DNA of 64,000 bases from JAHJKV01 sp963678135 (GCA_963678135.1 OY782667.1:1178001-1242000); one strand, 5' to 3'; shown: positions 35,840 to 45,126, counted from the stretch's first letter. Numbers and translations: made by a program. The notes: generated from the letters alone by a model not told the origin.

Positions 35840-36709
35840 TCAAAATCCGAGTATCTGTTTTAATTTTGCAATCCTTCTTCGGGAAATGGGCAATTCAATG
35901 CGAGTTTTCCCTGCTGTTCTGAGCATGAAATTAGAACCCGGAAGGCTCGCAATTTCAGTGACCATATCCAAGTTGACAAGATATTTTCTGTGTACTCGAA
36001 AAAAACGGTGCGGTGCCAGCCGTTCCTCTAAATTTTTTAGTCTATGTGATGTCAAAAATTTTTGTTCATTGGTATGTACATAAGAATAGTCTTCGTATGC
36101 TTCCACAAAAATGATCCGTGTGTATGGAATGAGAATGGTTTTACCATCTTGGCTTACAGCCAGTTTTTCTATCTCTGGTGTTTGACTGCGTGAAAATTCC
36201 CAAGCATTTTTCAAGGCAGTGAGAAAAACTTCCTGTTCTTCTTCATTCAGAGGCAAACGCACGGTTTCCTCGGCCGTGGCTTCACCTCCGGCTTCTGGTT
36301 CTTCCCAAAGCAAAGGTTCAGGCACTTCTCGAAATTTATTCTTAAAATTTTGCAGTTTTTCCAGAGTGGTTGCCCAGCGTTTTTTGTTCGGTGGCCAAAG
36401 CAGATAGTCAAGCGCACCGAGCTCAAACGCCGTATAAGCTCCTGCTTCATTCTCAGAAATAAAAATTAAAGCCGGATTATCTTTACGACCTTTGACACAT
36501 CGCGCGAAATCAGCAGCAGAAAGTTCGCCGGACAGGTCACAAGCTAAAAAAACAGCTCCATATTTAATATTTTCGAGGAGTTCTAAAGCCTCTAAACCAT
36601 AGATACTTTCACCTAAAACGTGCAAAAAATCTTCTTTTTCAAGTTTTTTTCGCAAGTCTGCACGCAGGGAAGCATCAGGATGCAGGAGAAGGGTTTTAAG
36701 TTTGGCCAT
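35840..36709 (-). CDS. LytTR-type transcription regulator with degenerate receiver domain
   Basis: A 289-residue protein: receiver-like domain (about residues 3-120), an acidic linker, and a C-terminal LytTR DNA-binding domain (about 180-289) with IIFVEAYEDYSYVHT and FFRVHRKYLVNLDMVTEI. The receiver looks degenerate. Around the usual phosphate acceptor it reads VFLACDLSG, so the aligned residue is Ala56 or the nearby Asp58, and the conserved KP pair is WP (Trp105). Normal phosphorylation is therefore doubtful. No histidine kinase is adjacent. The gene is upstream of acs on the same strand, which suggests control of acetate use; LytTR proteins also often regulate their own genes. Confidence 0.8.
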   Translation of the reverse strand: MAKLKTLLLHPDASLRADLRKKLEKEDFLHVLGESIYGLEALELLENIKYGAVFLACDLSGELSAADFARCVKGRKDNPALIFISENEAGAYTAFELGALDYLLWPPNKKRWATTLEKLQNFKNKFREVPEPLLWEEPEAGGEATAEETVRLPLNEEEQEVFLTALKNAWEFSRSQTPEIEKLAVSQDGKTILIPYTRIIFVEAYEDYSYVHTNEQKFLTSHRLKNLEERLAPHRFFRVHRKYLVNLDMVTEIASLPGSNFMLRTAGKTRIELPISRRRIAKLKQILGF

Positions 36710-36800
36710 GTGCTTTTGTCTCTACCTACTGTATCTTTTTATGAGATTATACAGAGATTATTTTACAGGGGCAAGAAAAGGAAAAAGCAATTAAATTGCG

Positions 36801-36829
36801 TTGCCCATTATGGCTATATTCAGTATAAT
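36801..36829 (+). promoter_or_regulatory. Sigma-70-like promoter for the CobD-CobQ gene
   Basis: TTGCCC (36801-36806) and a consensus TATAAT (36824-36829) are separated by 17 bases, ideal for sigma-70. It lies about 134 bases upstream of the ATG at 36963. The leader between them has no recognisable cobalamin riboswitch box, so B12 control by that route is not supported. The short stem CCAC-loop-GTGG at about 36841-36853 is too weak to name. Confidence 0.55.
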
Positions 36830-36962
36830 ACATGTGCTTTCCACCTGCTGTGGCTGGGCGTGTAAAATAAGTGTATTTTGCTTCTTTTTTTCAAAAAAAT
36901 GTGAAAATTTTAGGCCTTATAAAAACTCAACTTCTTGGTACAAACAGTCTGCTGAACATACG

Positions 36963-39635
36963 ATGAAAAAATCTCTGTGTTGCTCCTTGGATATTTCAGA
37001 CGAGCGTCAATTTCAACATGGTGGCGATATTCGCCTTCTTGCTGAAAAAGCCGGATGCAAAATGTCCGAACTCCTTGATTTTTCTGCTAGTATTAATCCT
37101 CTTGGTTCGCCTGCATGGTTAGGACAGGAAATGGGGCGTGCTGCCGAGATGGTCGCCTCTTATCCTGATCACCAAGCCTCTGATGTGTGTTTGGCTGCCT
37201 GTGAACTGTACAAAGTATGGCCAACACAGCTCATGGCAGGTAACGGTGCTTCCGAATTGCTTTGGGCTGCAGCCATGGACGCTTTGCGCTGGGATAAAGT
37301 CACCCAAGCAGTAATCCCTGTGCCAACATATTCAGACTATGAACGGCTGTGCACAATGATTGGATTGAAAACCTGTTTTATTCAACTTGAGCCTGAAAAA
37401 AAATTTGATTTTGATCCGCATGTTCTTTTGCCATATCTGAAGAAACCTTCCCTTGTTTTTCTGGCACAGCCGAACAATCCTACAGGTACTTTTGCAAGTG
37501 CTCAGGATATTTGTAACCTTGCTGCGGAGCATCCACTCTGCCGTTTTATTGTGGACGAAAGTTTTGCTGAATTTGTTCCGCACATGGAGAGATTGGTGCG
37601 AAACAGGCCAGATAATGTCATTGTCGTACAATCCCTCACAAAATTTTATGCTATCCCGGGACTGCGTTTAGGACTGGCTTTTGCTGCGCCGGAAAGTATT
37701 CACAGAATGAAAAAGCTCTTGCCCTCTTGGTCTACCAATATAGTAGCACAAAGGGTAGGTGCACGGGCTTTGCGTGATTATGCTTACCAAGCTGCCACTC
37801 GTACAGCTGTGAGAGATTTACGGGAGAGGCTTGCTACTACGCTCCGCTGGTTCCCTAGCCTTACTGTTTTTCCGTCTGAAGCAAATTATTTGCTTTGTCG
37901 TACAAATCGCTTAGATGAAACGGCTCTTCCCTTGGCGGAAAAATTGTTGTCCAAGCGCATAGCTATTCGTGTCTGTGATAATTTTCGTGGCCTTAATTCT
38001 TCATATTTTAGGATAGGAATACGCTCGGAGGAAGATAATCTGAAACTCACTGAATGTATGGAAGAGTTTTATGGCATTCGTAAATCGCCGGTGATCTTAA
38101 GAAAACCCAAAAAACCAGCACTTATGATTCAGGGCACTTGCTCAAACGCTGGAAAATCAGTTCTTTCTGTGGCCTTGTGCCGTATTTTTTTGCAAGATGG
38201 TTATTCTGTGGCTCCGTTTAAGGCACAGAATATGTCTAACAATTCTTTTGTCACCAAAGATGGCGGTGAAATGGGGCGTGCTCAAGTCACTCAAGCCATG
38301 GCCTGTGGTCTCGAGCCGGATGTGCGTATGAATCCAATTTTACTCAAGCCAAGTTCAGACATTGGTTCACAAGTAGTGCTTATGGGTCGTGCTTTGGGCA
38401 ATATGAATGTGCATGAATACACACAAGTAAAACCCGAATTATTTACTAAAGTTACAGCAGCTTATGATGCACTAAGTAGCGAACATGATGTTATGCTTAT
38501 TGAAGGTGCGGGCAGTCCGGCGGAAATCAATTTGAAACAGCATGATATTGTCAACATGAAAATGGCGGAATACGCTGAGGCACAGGTTGTACTTGTTGGG
38601 GATATTGATAGAGGCGGAGTTTTTGCGTCATTGCTGGGTACTATGGAACTGCTTGAAGAAGCAGAAAGAGCGCGTATTTGTGGTTTTATACTCAATCGTT
38701 TTAGAGGCGATAAATCGCTTTTGGAACCAGCGATTTCTGCTATTTTTGGGCGAACAGGCAAGCCAATACTTGGCACGGTTCCCTATATCCCGCACTTGGG
38801 GCTTCCAGAAGAAGATTCTCTTACGTTCAAAACCGGATGTTTGCCCTGCAATGAACGAGTAAAAGAAACAGAGTGCGTGGATATTGCCATTGTTGACCTT
38901 GGGCATATTTCTAATTTTAATGATTTTGACGCTTTGGCCTGTGAACCGGACGTTAATTTGCGCGTGGTGAGTTCACCGCATGACATGGGCAGGCCTGATG
39001 CGGTTATTTTACCCGGATCAAAAAGCACCGTAGCTGACATGAAAGTATTGAAAGGCATGGGCATGGCTGCGACTTTGCGATCTTTAGCCCATAAAACGCA
39101 GATTATAGGTATTTGCGGTGGTTTTCAAATGCTTGGCCTGCAAATTGATGACCCTTTGGGGATAGAAACTCGTGATAAACAGATTGAAGGCTTTGGCATC
39201 CTGCCCTTGCGCACCACAATGGCAGAAGAAAAAACCTTAAAGCGTACTCTAGGTCGCCATGAGCCTTCAGGGCTTAGCGTGAAAGGTTATGAAATTCACC
39301 ATGGACAAAGCAAACCTTTGTCAGATTCTGTGCGCGCCTGTGTTGTACGACTTGAGCAAGGCAGTGCAATTCCAATTGGTTATGCTTTAAGTTCTGGGCG
39401 AGTTTGGGGAACATATTTGCACGGAATTTTTGATGAAGATGAGTTTCGCCGTTGGTTTATCAATGGCTTACGTGTTCATAAAGGGCTTCCTGCTCTTGCC
39501 ATATCTCCGGTTTCCTATGAACTCGAAAGCTCTTTTGATAATTTGGCAAGCCTTGTTCGTGATGCTTTGGATATGAATGCTATTTATGCTGCCCTTGGTA
39601 TGAATGGTTCCGCACAGGCCAGCTTGCCCTCCTGA
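36963..39635 (+). CDS. Fused threonine-phosphate decarboxylase (CobD) and cobyric acid synthase (CobQ/CbiP)
   Basis: An 890-residue two-enzyme protein for cobamide synthesis. Residues about 1-380 are a PLP aminotransferase-fold CobD (aminopropanol phosphate supply): AQPNNPTGTF, IVDESFAEFVP and the PLP lysine in VVQSLTKFYAIPGLRLGLAF (Lys227). Residues about 385-890 are CobQ: ATP-binding GTCSNAGKSVLSVALCRIF, the FKAQNMSNNSF and GEMGRAQ motifs, and a C-terminal glutamine amidotransferase with nucleophile Cys in IGICGGFQMLG and a catalytic His in IHHGQ. I chose MKKSLCC at 36963; an upstream extension to 36801 would cover the promoter. No other cob genes are nearby. Both active sites look complete. 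Confidence 0.88.
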   Translation: MKKSLCCSLDISDERQFQHGGDIRLLAEKAGCKMSELLDFSASINPLGSPAWLGQEMGRAAEMVASYPDHQASDVCLAACELYKVWPTQLMAGNGASELLWAAAMDALRWDKVTQAVIPVPTYSDYERLCTMIGLKTCFIQLEPEKKFDFDPHVLLPYLKKPSLVFLAQPNNPTGTFASAQDICNLAAEHPLCRFIVDESFAEFVPHMERLVRNRPDNVIVVQSLTKFYAIPGLRLGLAFAAPESIHRMKKLLPSWSTNIVAQRVGARALRDYAYQAATRTAVRDLRERLATTLRWFPSLTVFPSEANYLLCRTNRLDETALPLAEKLLSKRIAIRVCDNFRGLNSSYFRIGIRSEEDNLKLTECMEEFYGIRKSPVILRKPKKPALMIQGTCSNAGKSVLSVALCRIFLQDGYSVAPFKAQNMSNNSFVTKDGGEMGRAQVTQAMACGLEPDVRMNPILLKPSSDIGSQVVLMGRALGNMNVHEYTQVKPELFTKVTAAYDALSSEHDVMLIEGAGSPAEINLKQHDIVNMKMAEYAEAQVVLVGDIDRGGVFASLLGTMELLEEAERARICGFILNRFRGDKSLLEPAISAIFGRTGKPILGTVPYIPHLGLPEEDSLTFKTGCLPCNERVKETECVDIAIVDLGHISNFNDFDALACEPDVNLRVVSSPHDMGRPDAVILPGSKSTVADMKVLKGMGMAATLRSLAHKTQIIGICGGFQMLGLQIDDPLGIETRDKQIEGFGILPLRTTMAEEKTLKRTLGRHEPSGLSVKGYEIHHGQSKPLSDSVRACVVRLEQGSAIPIGYALSSGRVWGTYLHGIFDEDEFRRWFINGLRVHKGLPALAISPVSYELESSFDNLASLVRDALDMNAIYAALGMNGSAQASLPS

Positions 39636-39693
39636 GCAGAGAAAAGAGCAAGTATATTACGTTTTTAATACCAGAGTGAGGCAATATATTGTG

Positions 39694-40212
39694 CTACAAA
39701 GACCTTGTTTTGTTGTGGCGATTTTTTCTACGCTCTCTTCGTAGCCTACGAAAACGTGTAATAGCCTGAAGCGCGATAAAATAAGTGAATATACCAGCGA
39801 CAATCCCAAAAATAAATCCGCCAGTGAGCATAACCAAAAAAACATCCCAGCCTGTTTCAATCAGCTGAAGCATTTCCAATTTATTCTTTGCAAAATGGAT
39901 ATTTTTTACTGGAAGCACTGTTTTGCCCACAAAGAAAAGAAAGGTATAAAAGGGTACCAAGGTGATGAGATTAGAATAGCAGGTCGCGAGCCAAGCCGAT
40001 AATTTGTTTGTTCTAAAAAGAAAGGCCAGAGGGAGAATTGTTACGGTTTGAAAAGGGATAATTGGTAATGCACCAACAAAAACACCAAGGGCGAGACCTA
40101 GGGCTATATTTTTAGGGCTTGCATTTTGCCTGAACACACGCAAGTACCAATAGCGTAGAGTACGCTTCCCTTGTGCCCAGTATCCATGTCGAGTTTTGTG
40201 TGAATTGTGCAT
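39694..40212 (-). CDS. DUF2062 family membrane protein
   Basis: A 172-residue protein with a basic N-terminus (YWYLRVFRQNASPKNIALGLALGVFVGALPIIPFQT), which is the DUF2062 signature, and about three membrane helices. The C-terminus is strongly basic (RFRRLRRERRKNRHNK). Function is unknown; related proteins sometimes occur beside glycosyltransferases or phospholipid genes. It lies eight bases downstream of the EF-G gene on the same strand. Confidence 0.75.
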   Translation of the reverse strand: MHNSHKTRHGYWAQGKRTLRYWYLRVFRQNASPKNIALGLALGVFVGALPIIPFQTVTILPLAFLFRTNKLSAWLATCYSNLITLVPFYTFLFFVGKTVLPVKNIHFAKNKLEMLQLIETGWDVFLVMLTGGFIFGIVAGIFTYFIALQAITRFRRLRRERRKNRHNKTRSL

Positions 40213-40220
40213 GGATTTCC

Positions 40221-42269
40221 TTAAGGGAGCACATCAAACCGGTGGAACTTCATTATAAATCCGGCGCGTGATTGTGTGGCAGAGCGTAAAGCTGTGGAAA
40301 AATCAAAGAATTTTCTTAAAGGAGCGAGAGCTTGAATAATTTTGCCACTCTTTTGCTCTATCATGTTTTCTACTTTTGCCCCCTTGGCTCCCAAAAGACC
40401 AATAACGTCCCCTGTAAATTCGTCAGGCACGGAAATATCAAGCCACATCAAGGGTTCAAGTAAAACAGGTTTTGCTTGCAATAAGGCTTTTTTAAGAGCC
40501 ATGGCAGCTGCCATACGGAAACCAACAGGGCTGGATTCTCCAGCGATATTGTTCAAAGCGGTAACATGTACTGCGATATCTTGCAGGGGATAGCCTTTAA
40601 TTACACCAGAATACAAGCCATCTTCAAGACCTTCTTCTATGGCCTGTAACCATGTCTCATGCCAAGCATCAGGATCAACTTCAAAAATTATTTTTATTCC
40701 TTCCCCACGAGTCTGTGGTTTGACGGATAAGCTCACATCACCGTGATGCATAACTTCAGCAAGTTCACGGCGAAAGAGAGCATGAGCAGTCCCCTGCGAG
40801 GAAATAGTTTCTTGGTAGACCACCTGCTGTTTTCCAGCTCGTGGCGTAATTTTATATTCTCTTGTCAGTCTTTTTAATACAACGTCCAGGTGCAATTCCC
40901 CCATGCCAGAAAGAAGCACTTGCCCTGTTTCTTCATCTGTTTTGAGGTGCAAGGTAGGATCTTCCAAAAGGTATTTTTCCATGGCTTCTGAAAGTTTGCT
41001 TGCTTCTTCTGAATTGCGTGGTTCTATGGAAAGCGAAATAACCGGAGTGTATGCTTCGATGTTTTCTAAGATAATTTTATCTGTAGCAAGGCAAAGCGTA
41101 TCTCCTGTTTGCGCGAATTTAATACCGGTTGCCCCTACTATTTCTCCGGCTCTGGCTTCGTCTACTTTTTCACGACGTTCAGCATGGAGACGGAACAGAC
41201 GTGCAAAGCGTTCTGTTTGTCCTTTGGTGGCATTGAATACATTTTCACCGGCTTTGATGCGCCCTGAATAAATGCGCAACAAGGCCAGCTTTCTACCAGA
41301 TTCCATTGTGACCTTAAAGACAAGGGCAGAGAGTGCCTGCCCCGGAGATGGGGAAAAATATTTGCTTTGCCCTGAAAGAGGATCAGTACCAATTGCCGGT
41401 TTTACATCCAATGGGCTGGGTAAATAATCAGCTATTGCATCCATAACAGCTTGTATACCAATATTTTTGAGAGCAGAACCAGCAAAAGTAGGAACTATTT
41501 TTCCTAAAAGAGTAGCCCTGCGGATAGCTGCTTTAATCGTATTCGTATCATACTTTTGATCTCCAAGATAGATAGCACAAAATTCTTCATCTACCTCTGC
41601 AAGAGTCTCAAGCATTTGTTCCTGCCACGGAGTAAGGCGTGTTGTTTCTTCTTCAGTGAGGCCGTGTTTGGAATACGATAGCCCTTGATTTTCCTTGGAA
41701 AAGGAAATGCGCTTCATTTCGATGAGATCAAAAACTCCGGTCAAATTCTTTTCCTCACCGTCTGGTATTTGGAGAGGAAGTGGGTTGGCTTGAAGGCGAT
41801 CTTTTATGCTTTTAAGAACCCTTTGAAAATTCGCGCCGGGTCGATCCATTTTATTGATAAAAATGAGTTTTGGAACCTTATAATGTTCAGACTGTTTCCA
41901 CACTGTTTCCGATTGAGGCTCTACACCAGAAACTCCGCAGAAAACCCCTATGGCACCATCTAAGACTCGTAAGCAGCGTTCAACTTCAACGGTAAAGTCC
42001 ACGTGCCCCGGGGTATCAACAATATTGATTGTGTGCTTTTTCCAAAAACAAGTGCTCAGCGCAGAACTTATAGTGATGCCTCGTTCTTGTTCTTCTGGCA
42101 TATAGTCCATTGTTGCGGTGCCTTCATGTACTTCTCCTATACGATGAATTTTTCCCGCATAAAAAAGCATTCGCTCTGCCAAAGTAGTTTTGCCAGCATC
42201 AATATGTGCAATAATGCCAATGTTACGGAGCATTTTTGCGTAATTACCAAAGGCTCCTTGGGTGCTCAT
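40221..42269 (-). CDS. Elongation factor G paralog (EF-G type II-like)
   Basis: A 682-residue five-domain translational GTPase. G1 is NIGIIAHIDAGKTTLAERML, with TTL rather than the TTT typical of the main FusA; G3 is VDTPGHVDFTVEVERCLRVLDGAIGVFCGV; G4 is NKMD. Domain IV is complete. It lies away from rpsL/rpsG/tuf, the usual site of the housekeeping fusA, so it may be the second EF-G of the type called EF-G2, which in some bacteria specialises in ribosome recycling. That is inference; it could be the only EF-G if the genome has no other. Its ATG overlaps the upstream gene's stop (ATGA). Confidence 0.8.
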   Translation of the reverse strand: MSTQGAFGNYAKMLRNIGIIAHIDAGKTTLAERMLFYAGKIHRIGEVHEGTATMDYMPEEQERGITISSALSTCFWKKHTINIVDTPGHVDFTVEVERCLRVLDGAIGVFCGVSGVEPQSETVWKQSEHYKVPKLIFINKMDRPGANFQRVLKSIKDRLQANPLPLQIPDGEEKNLTGVFDLIEMKRISFSKENQGLSYSKHGLTEEETTRLTPWQEQMLETLAEVDEEFCAIYLGDQKYDTNTIKAAIRRATLLGKIVPTFAGSALKNIGIQAVMDAIADYLPSPLDVKPAIGTDPLSGQSKYFSPSPGQALSALVFKVTMESGRKLALLRIYSGRIKAGENVFNATKGQTERFARLFRLHAERREKVDEARAGEIVGATGIKFAQTGDTLCLATDKIILENIEAYTPVISLSIEPRNSEEASKLSEAMEKYLLEDPTLHLKTDEETGQVLLSGMGELHLDVVLKRLTREYKITPRAGKQQVVYQETISSQGTAHALFRRELAEVMHHGDVSLSVKPQTRGEGIKIIFEVDPDAWHETWLQAIEEGLEDGLYSGVIKGYPLQDIAVHVTALNNIAGESSPVGFRMAAAMALKKALLQAKPVLLEPLMWLDISVPDEFTGDVIGLLGAKGAKVENMIEQKSGKIIQALAPLRKFFDFSTALRSATQSRAGFIMKFHRFDVLP

Positions 42270-43093
42270 GTTGTTGTCTCAAGGTATGTGTTGCCCCACG
42301 CGACTTGCTGCATACGAAAAAATTGCATGTCCAAGTGCGGATAAAGCCAACAGCCTTCATGCCCAAGGCCAAAGAGAAGAGGAATATGTTGTATAAGAGT
42401 GGGGTGCAGAGAGTTTGAGGCAAATACGCCATGCAGCTCAGCCTCTAAAAGTTGCTCTATGGCTTGTGCTGGTTCTTGGTTTGTAGCTTCTATTTGAATA
42501 ATGCTTGCGTCAGGGTGAGCAAAAGTGACAGCCTCAAGAGAAATGCCGTTCTCTGTGCATAATACACCTATGCGATGAACATCAGGGTTGCTCCATAATG
42601 TGCCGGAAAAATTTGTTAATAAGCTGGCGGTTTGATTAAGAGCGAGAACACATGTTTGTGACGTCTCATATTGTTTTGCAAGTTTTGGGAAATCTTTTTC
42701 AGCAAGGCGACCAACGCGTTCTTGTCCGGCCAGCTCTAAAGCGAGTAAGGTGGCATCATGACAAGGAGCTTGCCCAATAAAGGCAACAGTAATTTCTGGC
42801 ACTCCGGCACAAAGAGCTGGCACAAATGCAGCCAGCAAAGTCGCAGCACCAATATTTGCAGGAGCTGCAAGCAAGCAACGCTTTTTGGGTGAGCTCAAGG
42901 TGAGCGAGGAAAAGCCTTGTGCCCAATTGGTTATGGTTTGAGTTTGTTTCTTTCCCGTCGGTGTATACCAAGCATGAAGGCGAGCTATACAGGTTTTCAG
43001 CAAGGCGCGGTGCACTGCTGGAATTTTTGCATAAGCAGCTGCGAATATCTCGTCTGCAAAAAGATCAAGAAAAGGAACTGTGTCCTGTGTCAT
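42266..43093 (-). CDS. Hypothetical protein with weak dehydrogenase-like segment
   Basis: A 275-residue soluble protein I cannot assign. The middle (CLLAAPANIGAATLLAAFVPALCAGVPEITVAF) resembles the Rossmann-side segment of histidinol dehydrogenases and aldehyde dehydrogenases, where PALLAGV-like sequences pack against the cofactor. No catalytic Cys or zinc-binding His set is visible and the length is well short of HisD (about 430). The C-terminus holds a FGLGHEGCWLYPHLDMQFF patch with several aromatics. The gene is translationally coupled to the EF-G paralog downstream and follows bamD by 12 bases, but neither suggests a function. Confidence 0.5.
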   Translation of the reverse strand: MTQDTVPFLDLFADEIFAAAYAKIPAVHRALLKTCIARLHAWYTPTGKKQTQTITNWAQGFSSLTLSSPKKRCLLAAPANIGAATLLAAFVPALCAGVPEITVAFIGQAPCHDATLLALELAGQERVGRLAEKDFPKLAKQYETSQTCVLALNQTASLLTNFSGTLWSNPDVHRIGVLCTENGISLEAVTFAHPDASIIQIEATNQEPAQAIEQLLEAELHGVFASNSLHPTLIQHIPLLFGLGHEGCWLYPHLDMQFFRMQQVAWGNTYLETTT

Positions 43094-43105
43094 GTTGCTT
43101 TCGTA

Positions 43106-43837
43106 TTACAGCCAATCCAAAAACCACTCAACGAAGCCACCATGTACTTCGCGCCGTTCTTCTTCTGAAAGCTGTCTTTGGTATTCAAAATAAGAAAATT
43201 TTACCTGTTGTTTAGCATAGTTGTACAGGTCTTCTATTTCAGCAAAATTATTTACTACATAAGTGTAGCGTTTCCAAGCAGGGCCGTATTGTTCATTTTT
43301 ACGATAAAAATCAGCAACATAAAGCTCATGCTCTGCTAATTTCCTTCGGCTTTTGCTAATATAATCTTGGCTTTTGGCAGCATATTCACTTTCAGGGAAA
43401 CTCGTGGTCACTCGCCGAAAATATTCAATACCCTCTGCAATATTTTCTTGGCGTAGATCAAGTGACTTAAATTGTTTATAGCAAGAAAGCCCTATTTGAA
43501 AAAGGACATAAGGGGTATTCTCGTTTTTGGGATGCATCATCTCAAATTCTTTATAGGCATCAGCAGCAAGAGGATATTCTTCATCGTAGAAATATGCGTC
43601 TCCAAGTGCTAATTCTGCTTTGATTGCATAGGGGCTGAAAGGGTAGCGGTCCTTGAGTGCATTAAAGTAGTCGGCAGCTTTAGAATATTCTTTATCTTCC
43701 ATGGAATTCATGCCGGATTCAAAAATTTCCTGAGCAGTTTCTTCAGGTTCGGGGAGGAAGAAATGGTCAAGAAGCCCACAGCCTGAAAGGTTCAAAAGTA
43801 AAATAATATACAAGGAAAAACGAATGTATTTATGCAT
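43106..43837 (-). CDS. bamD: Outer membrane assembly lipoprotein BamD
   Basis: A 243-residue lipoprotein (lipobox LSGC near residue 19) built of TPRs: AQEIFESGMNSMEDKEYSKAADYFNALKDRYPFSPYAIKAELALGDAYFYDEEYPLAADAYKEF reads as successive repeats, continuing to about residue 215. This is the BamD/ComL/YfiO pattern, which works with BamA to insert outer membrane beta-barrels. Start ATG 43837 follows GGAAC and overlaps the end of trxB by eight bases. An upstream extension to 43888 would reach far into trxB and lacks support. It is separated from the rest of the Bam complex. Confidence 0.85.
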   Translation of the reverse strand: MHKYIRFSLYIILLLNLSGCGLLDHFFLPEPEETAQEIFESGMNSMEDKEYSKAADYFNALKDRYPFSPYAIKAELALGDAYFYDEEYPLAADAYKEFEMMHPKNENTPYVLFQIGLSCYKQFKSLDLRQENIAEGIEYFRRVTTSFPESEYAAKSQDYISKSRRKLAEHELYVADFYRKNEQYGPAWKRYTYVVNNFAEIEDLYNYAKQQVKFSYFEYQRQLSEEERREVHGGFVEWFLDWL

Positions 43838-44756
43838 TTTTTTGTTCCAAATAAGAAAAAGCACTGTTTGCAGCAGTCGCTCCATCACCTACGGCAGTGG
43901 CAACTTGGCGACATGCCTTGGAACGGACATCACCTGCAGCAAAAATGCCCGGAATATTCGTTCTCATCTCAATATCAGTAATGATACCATTGGAATCCGC
44001 AGCAATGTCCTGGGGTATAAATTTCATGTTAGGGTTAAACCCTACGAAAACAAAGACCCCGTCTACCTTGATTTCTTCTTTTTTTGTTTCATCAGTAACA
44101 TGGCTTAAGGAAATGGAGTTTACGCCATTTTGATCGTTGTTTATGGAATCAATTTTCCGGCTACGCAGGACAGTAATGGCAGGATGGGCAAAACATTTGT
44201 CCTGATAGCATTGCAAACCTCGAAACTCTTCACGGCGATGGATAAGATACAGGTTGTCTACCAATTTGGCTAAATACAAGGATTCTTCCAAGGCAGAGTT
44301 TCCACCACCAACGACTGCCACGGTTTTATTGCGGTAAAAGTTTCCATCGCACATAGCACAATAGGAAACGCCACGGCCAATATTTTCGGCTTCGCCCCTC
44401 ACTCCTAGAGGACGATACTGAGCACCGGAGGCTATGATGATAGCTCCTGCTTTAATCCACTCATTCCCTACGTTTATTTTGTGGCTTTGGCTTCCTATTT
44501 CTATATCCAAAATTTCATCCGTAATGCGCTCTAACGGGTAGTCCGCTAAATGTGCATCAAATTTATCCGCCAACTCAAAGCCTTGAAGGCCAGCAGGAAA
44601 GCCCGGATAATTTTCTATTTCAGCCGTCATTAAAACTTGCCCACCCGGAGCAAGACGTTCAACTAAAAGTGTTTTAACGCCAGAGCGCAGGAGGTATAAA
44701 GCTGCGGTTAAGCCTGCAGGGCCTCCGCCAATTACAACAGCATCATAGGATTTCAT
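43830..44756 (-). CDS. trxB: Thioredoxin reductase
   Basis: A 308-residue flavoprotein of the low-molecular-weight type that reduces thioredoxin with NADPH. FAD motif is VVIGGGPAGLTAALYLLRSG at the N-terminus; the redox-active disulfide is CAMCDGNFYRNK; the NADPH-binding motif is VAVVGGGNSALEESLYLA; and the C-terminal FAD motif is GIFAAGDVRSKACRQVATAVGDG. It follows trxA by five bases, so the reductase and its substrate are co-expressed. BamD follows with an eight-base overlap. Confidence 0.95.
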   Translation of the reverse strand: MKSYDAVVIGGGPAGLTAALYLLRSGVKTLLVERLAPGGQVLMTAEIENYPGFPAGLQGFELADKFDAHLADYPLERITDEILDIEIGSQSHKINVGNEWIKAGAIIIASGAQYRPLGVRGEAENIGRGVSYCAMCDGNFYRNKTVAVVGGGNSALEESLYLAKLVDNLYLIHRREEFRGLQCYQDKCFAHPAITVLRSRKIDSINNDQNGVNSISLSHVTDETKKEEIKVDGVFVFVGFNPNMKFIPQDIAADSNGIITDIEMRTNIPGIFAAGDVRSKACRQVATAVGDGATAANSAFSYLEQKNA

Positions 44757-44761
44757 AGCTT

Positions 44762-45079
44762 TTATAGTTTGCTTTCAAGCAATTCTTTGAGTGAAGATTT
44801 GGCCATCGCTCCTGAACTTTGTTCTGCGATTTCACCTTTGTCAAAAAGAATGAGTGTAGGAATAGCTCGTATGCCGTATTTCGTCGCGGAGCCAGAGTTT
44901 TCATCCACGTTGATTTTAAGGATTTTTACTTTGCCTTTAAATTCTTGCGAGAGTTCCTCAATAATTGGCCCCATAGCTCTGCATGGGCCACACCAAGGAG
45001 CCCAAAAATCAACCAGAACCGGAATATCACTTTGCAATACTTCTGTTTCAAACGTAGCGTCAGTTACTTCAGCAGCCAT
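44762..45079 (-). CDS. trxA: Thioredoxin
   Basis: A 105-residue thioredoxin with the canonical active site WAPWCGPCRAM, the conserved Asp in VLVDFWAP, the cis-proline in RAIPTLILF and the usual C-terminal helix. It donates electrons to ribonucleotide reductase, peroxidases and assimilatory enzymes. It heads trxA-trxB-bamD and has a good sigma-70 promoter about 97-125 bases upstream. A ribosome site (AAGGAGAAA) precedes the ATG. Confidence 0.96.
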   Translation of the reverse strand: MAAEVTDATFETEVLQSDIPVLVDFWAPWCGPCRAMGPIIEELSQEFKGKVKILKINVDENSGSATKYGIRAIPTLILFDKGEIAEQSSGAMAKSSLKELLESKL

Positions 45080-45126
45080 CGATATTTCTCCTTGTAGTTG
45101 TGTGTCGTGCTTGCCAAGGAAATAGA

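Noticed and set aside
36801..36962. N-terminal extension of the CobD-CobQ protein
   Set aside because: The extension is Cys/Phe-rich, unlike CobD, and would cover the best promoter. The start at 36963 matches the family.
36830..36962. Cobalamin riboswitch upstream of the CobD-CobQ gene
   Set aside because: I looked for the conserved B12 box (GCCACTG-like) and did not find it.
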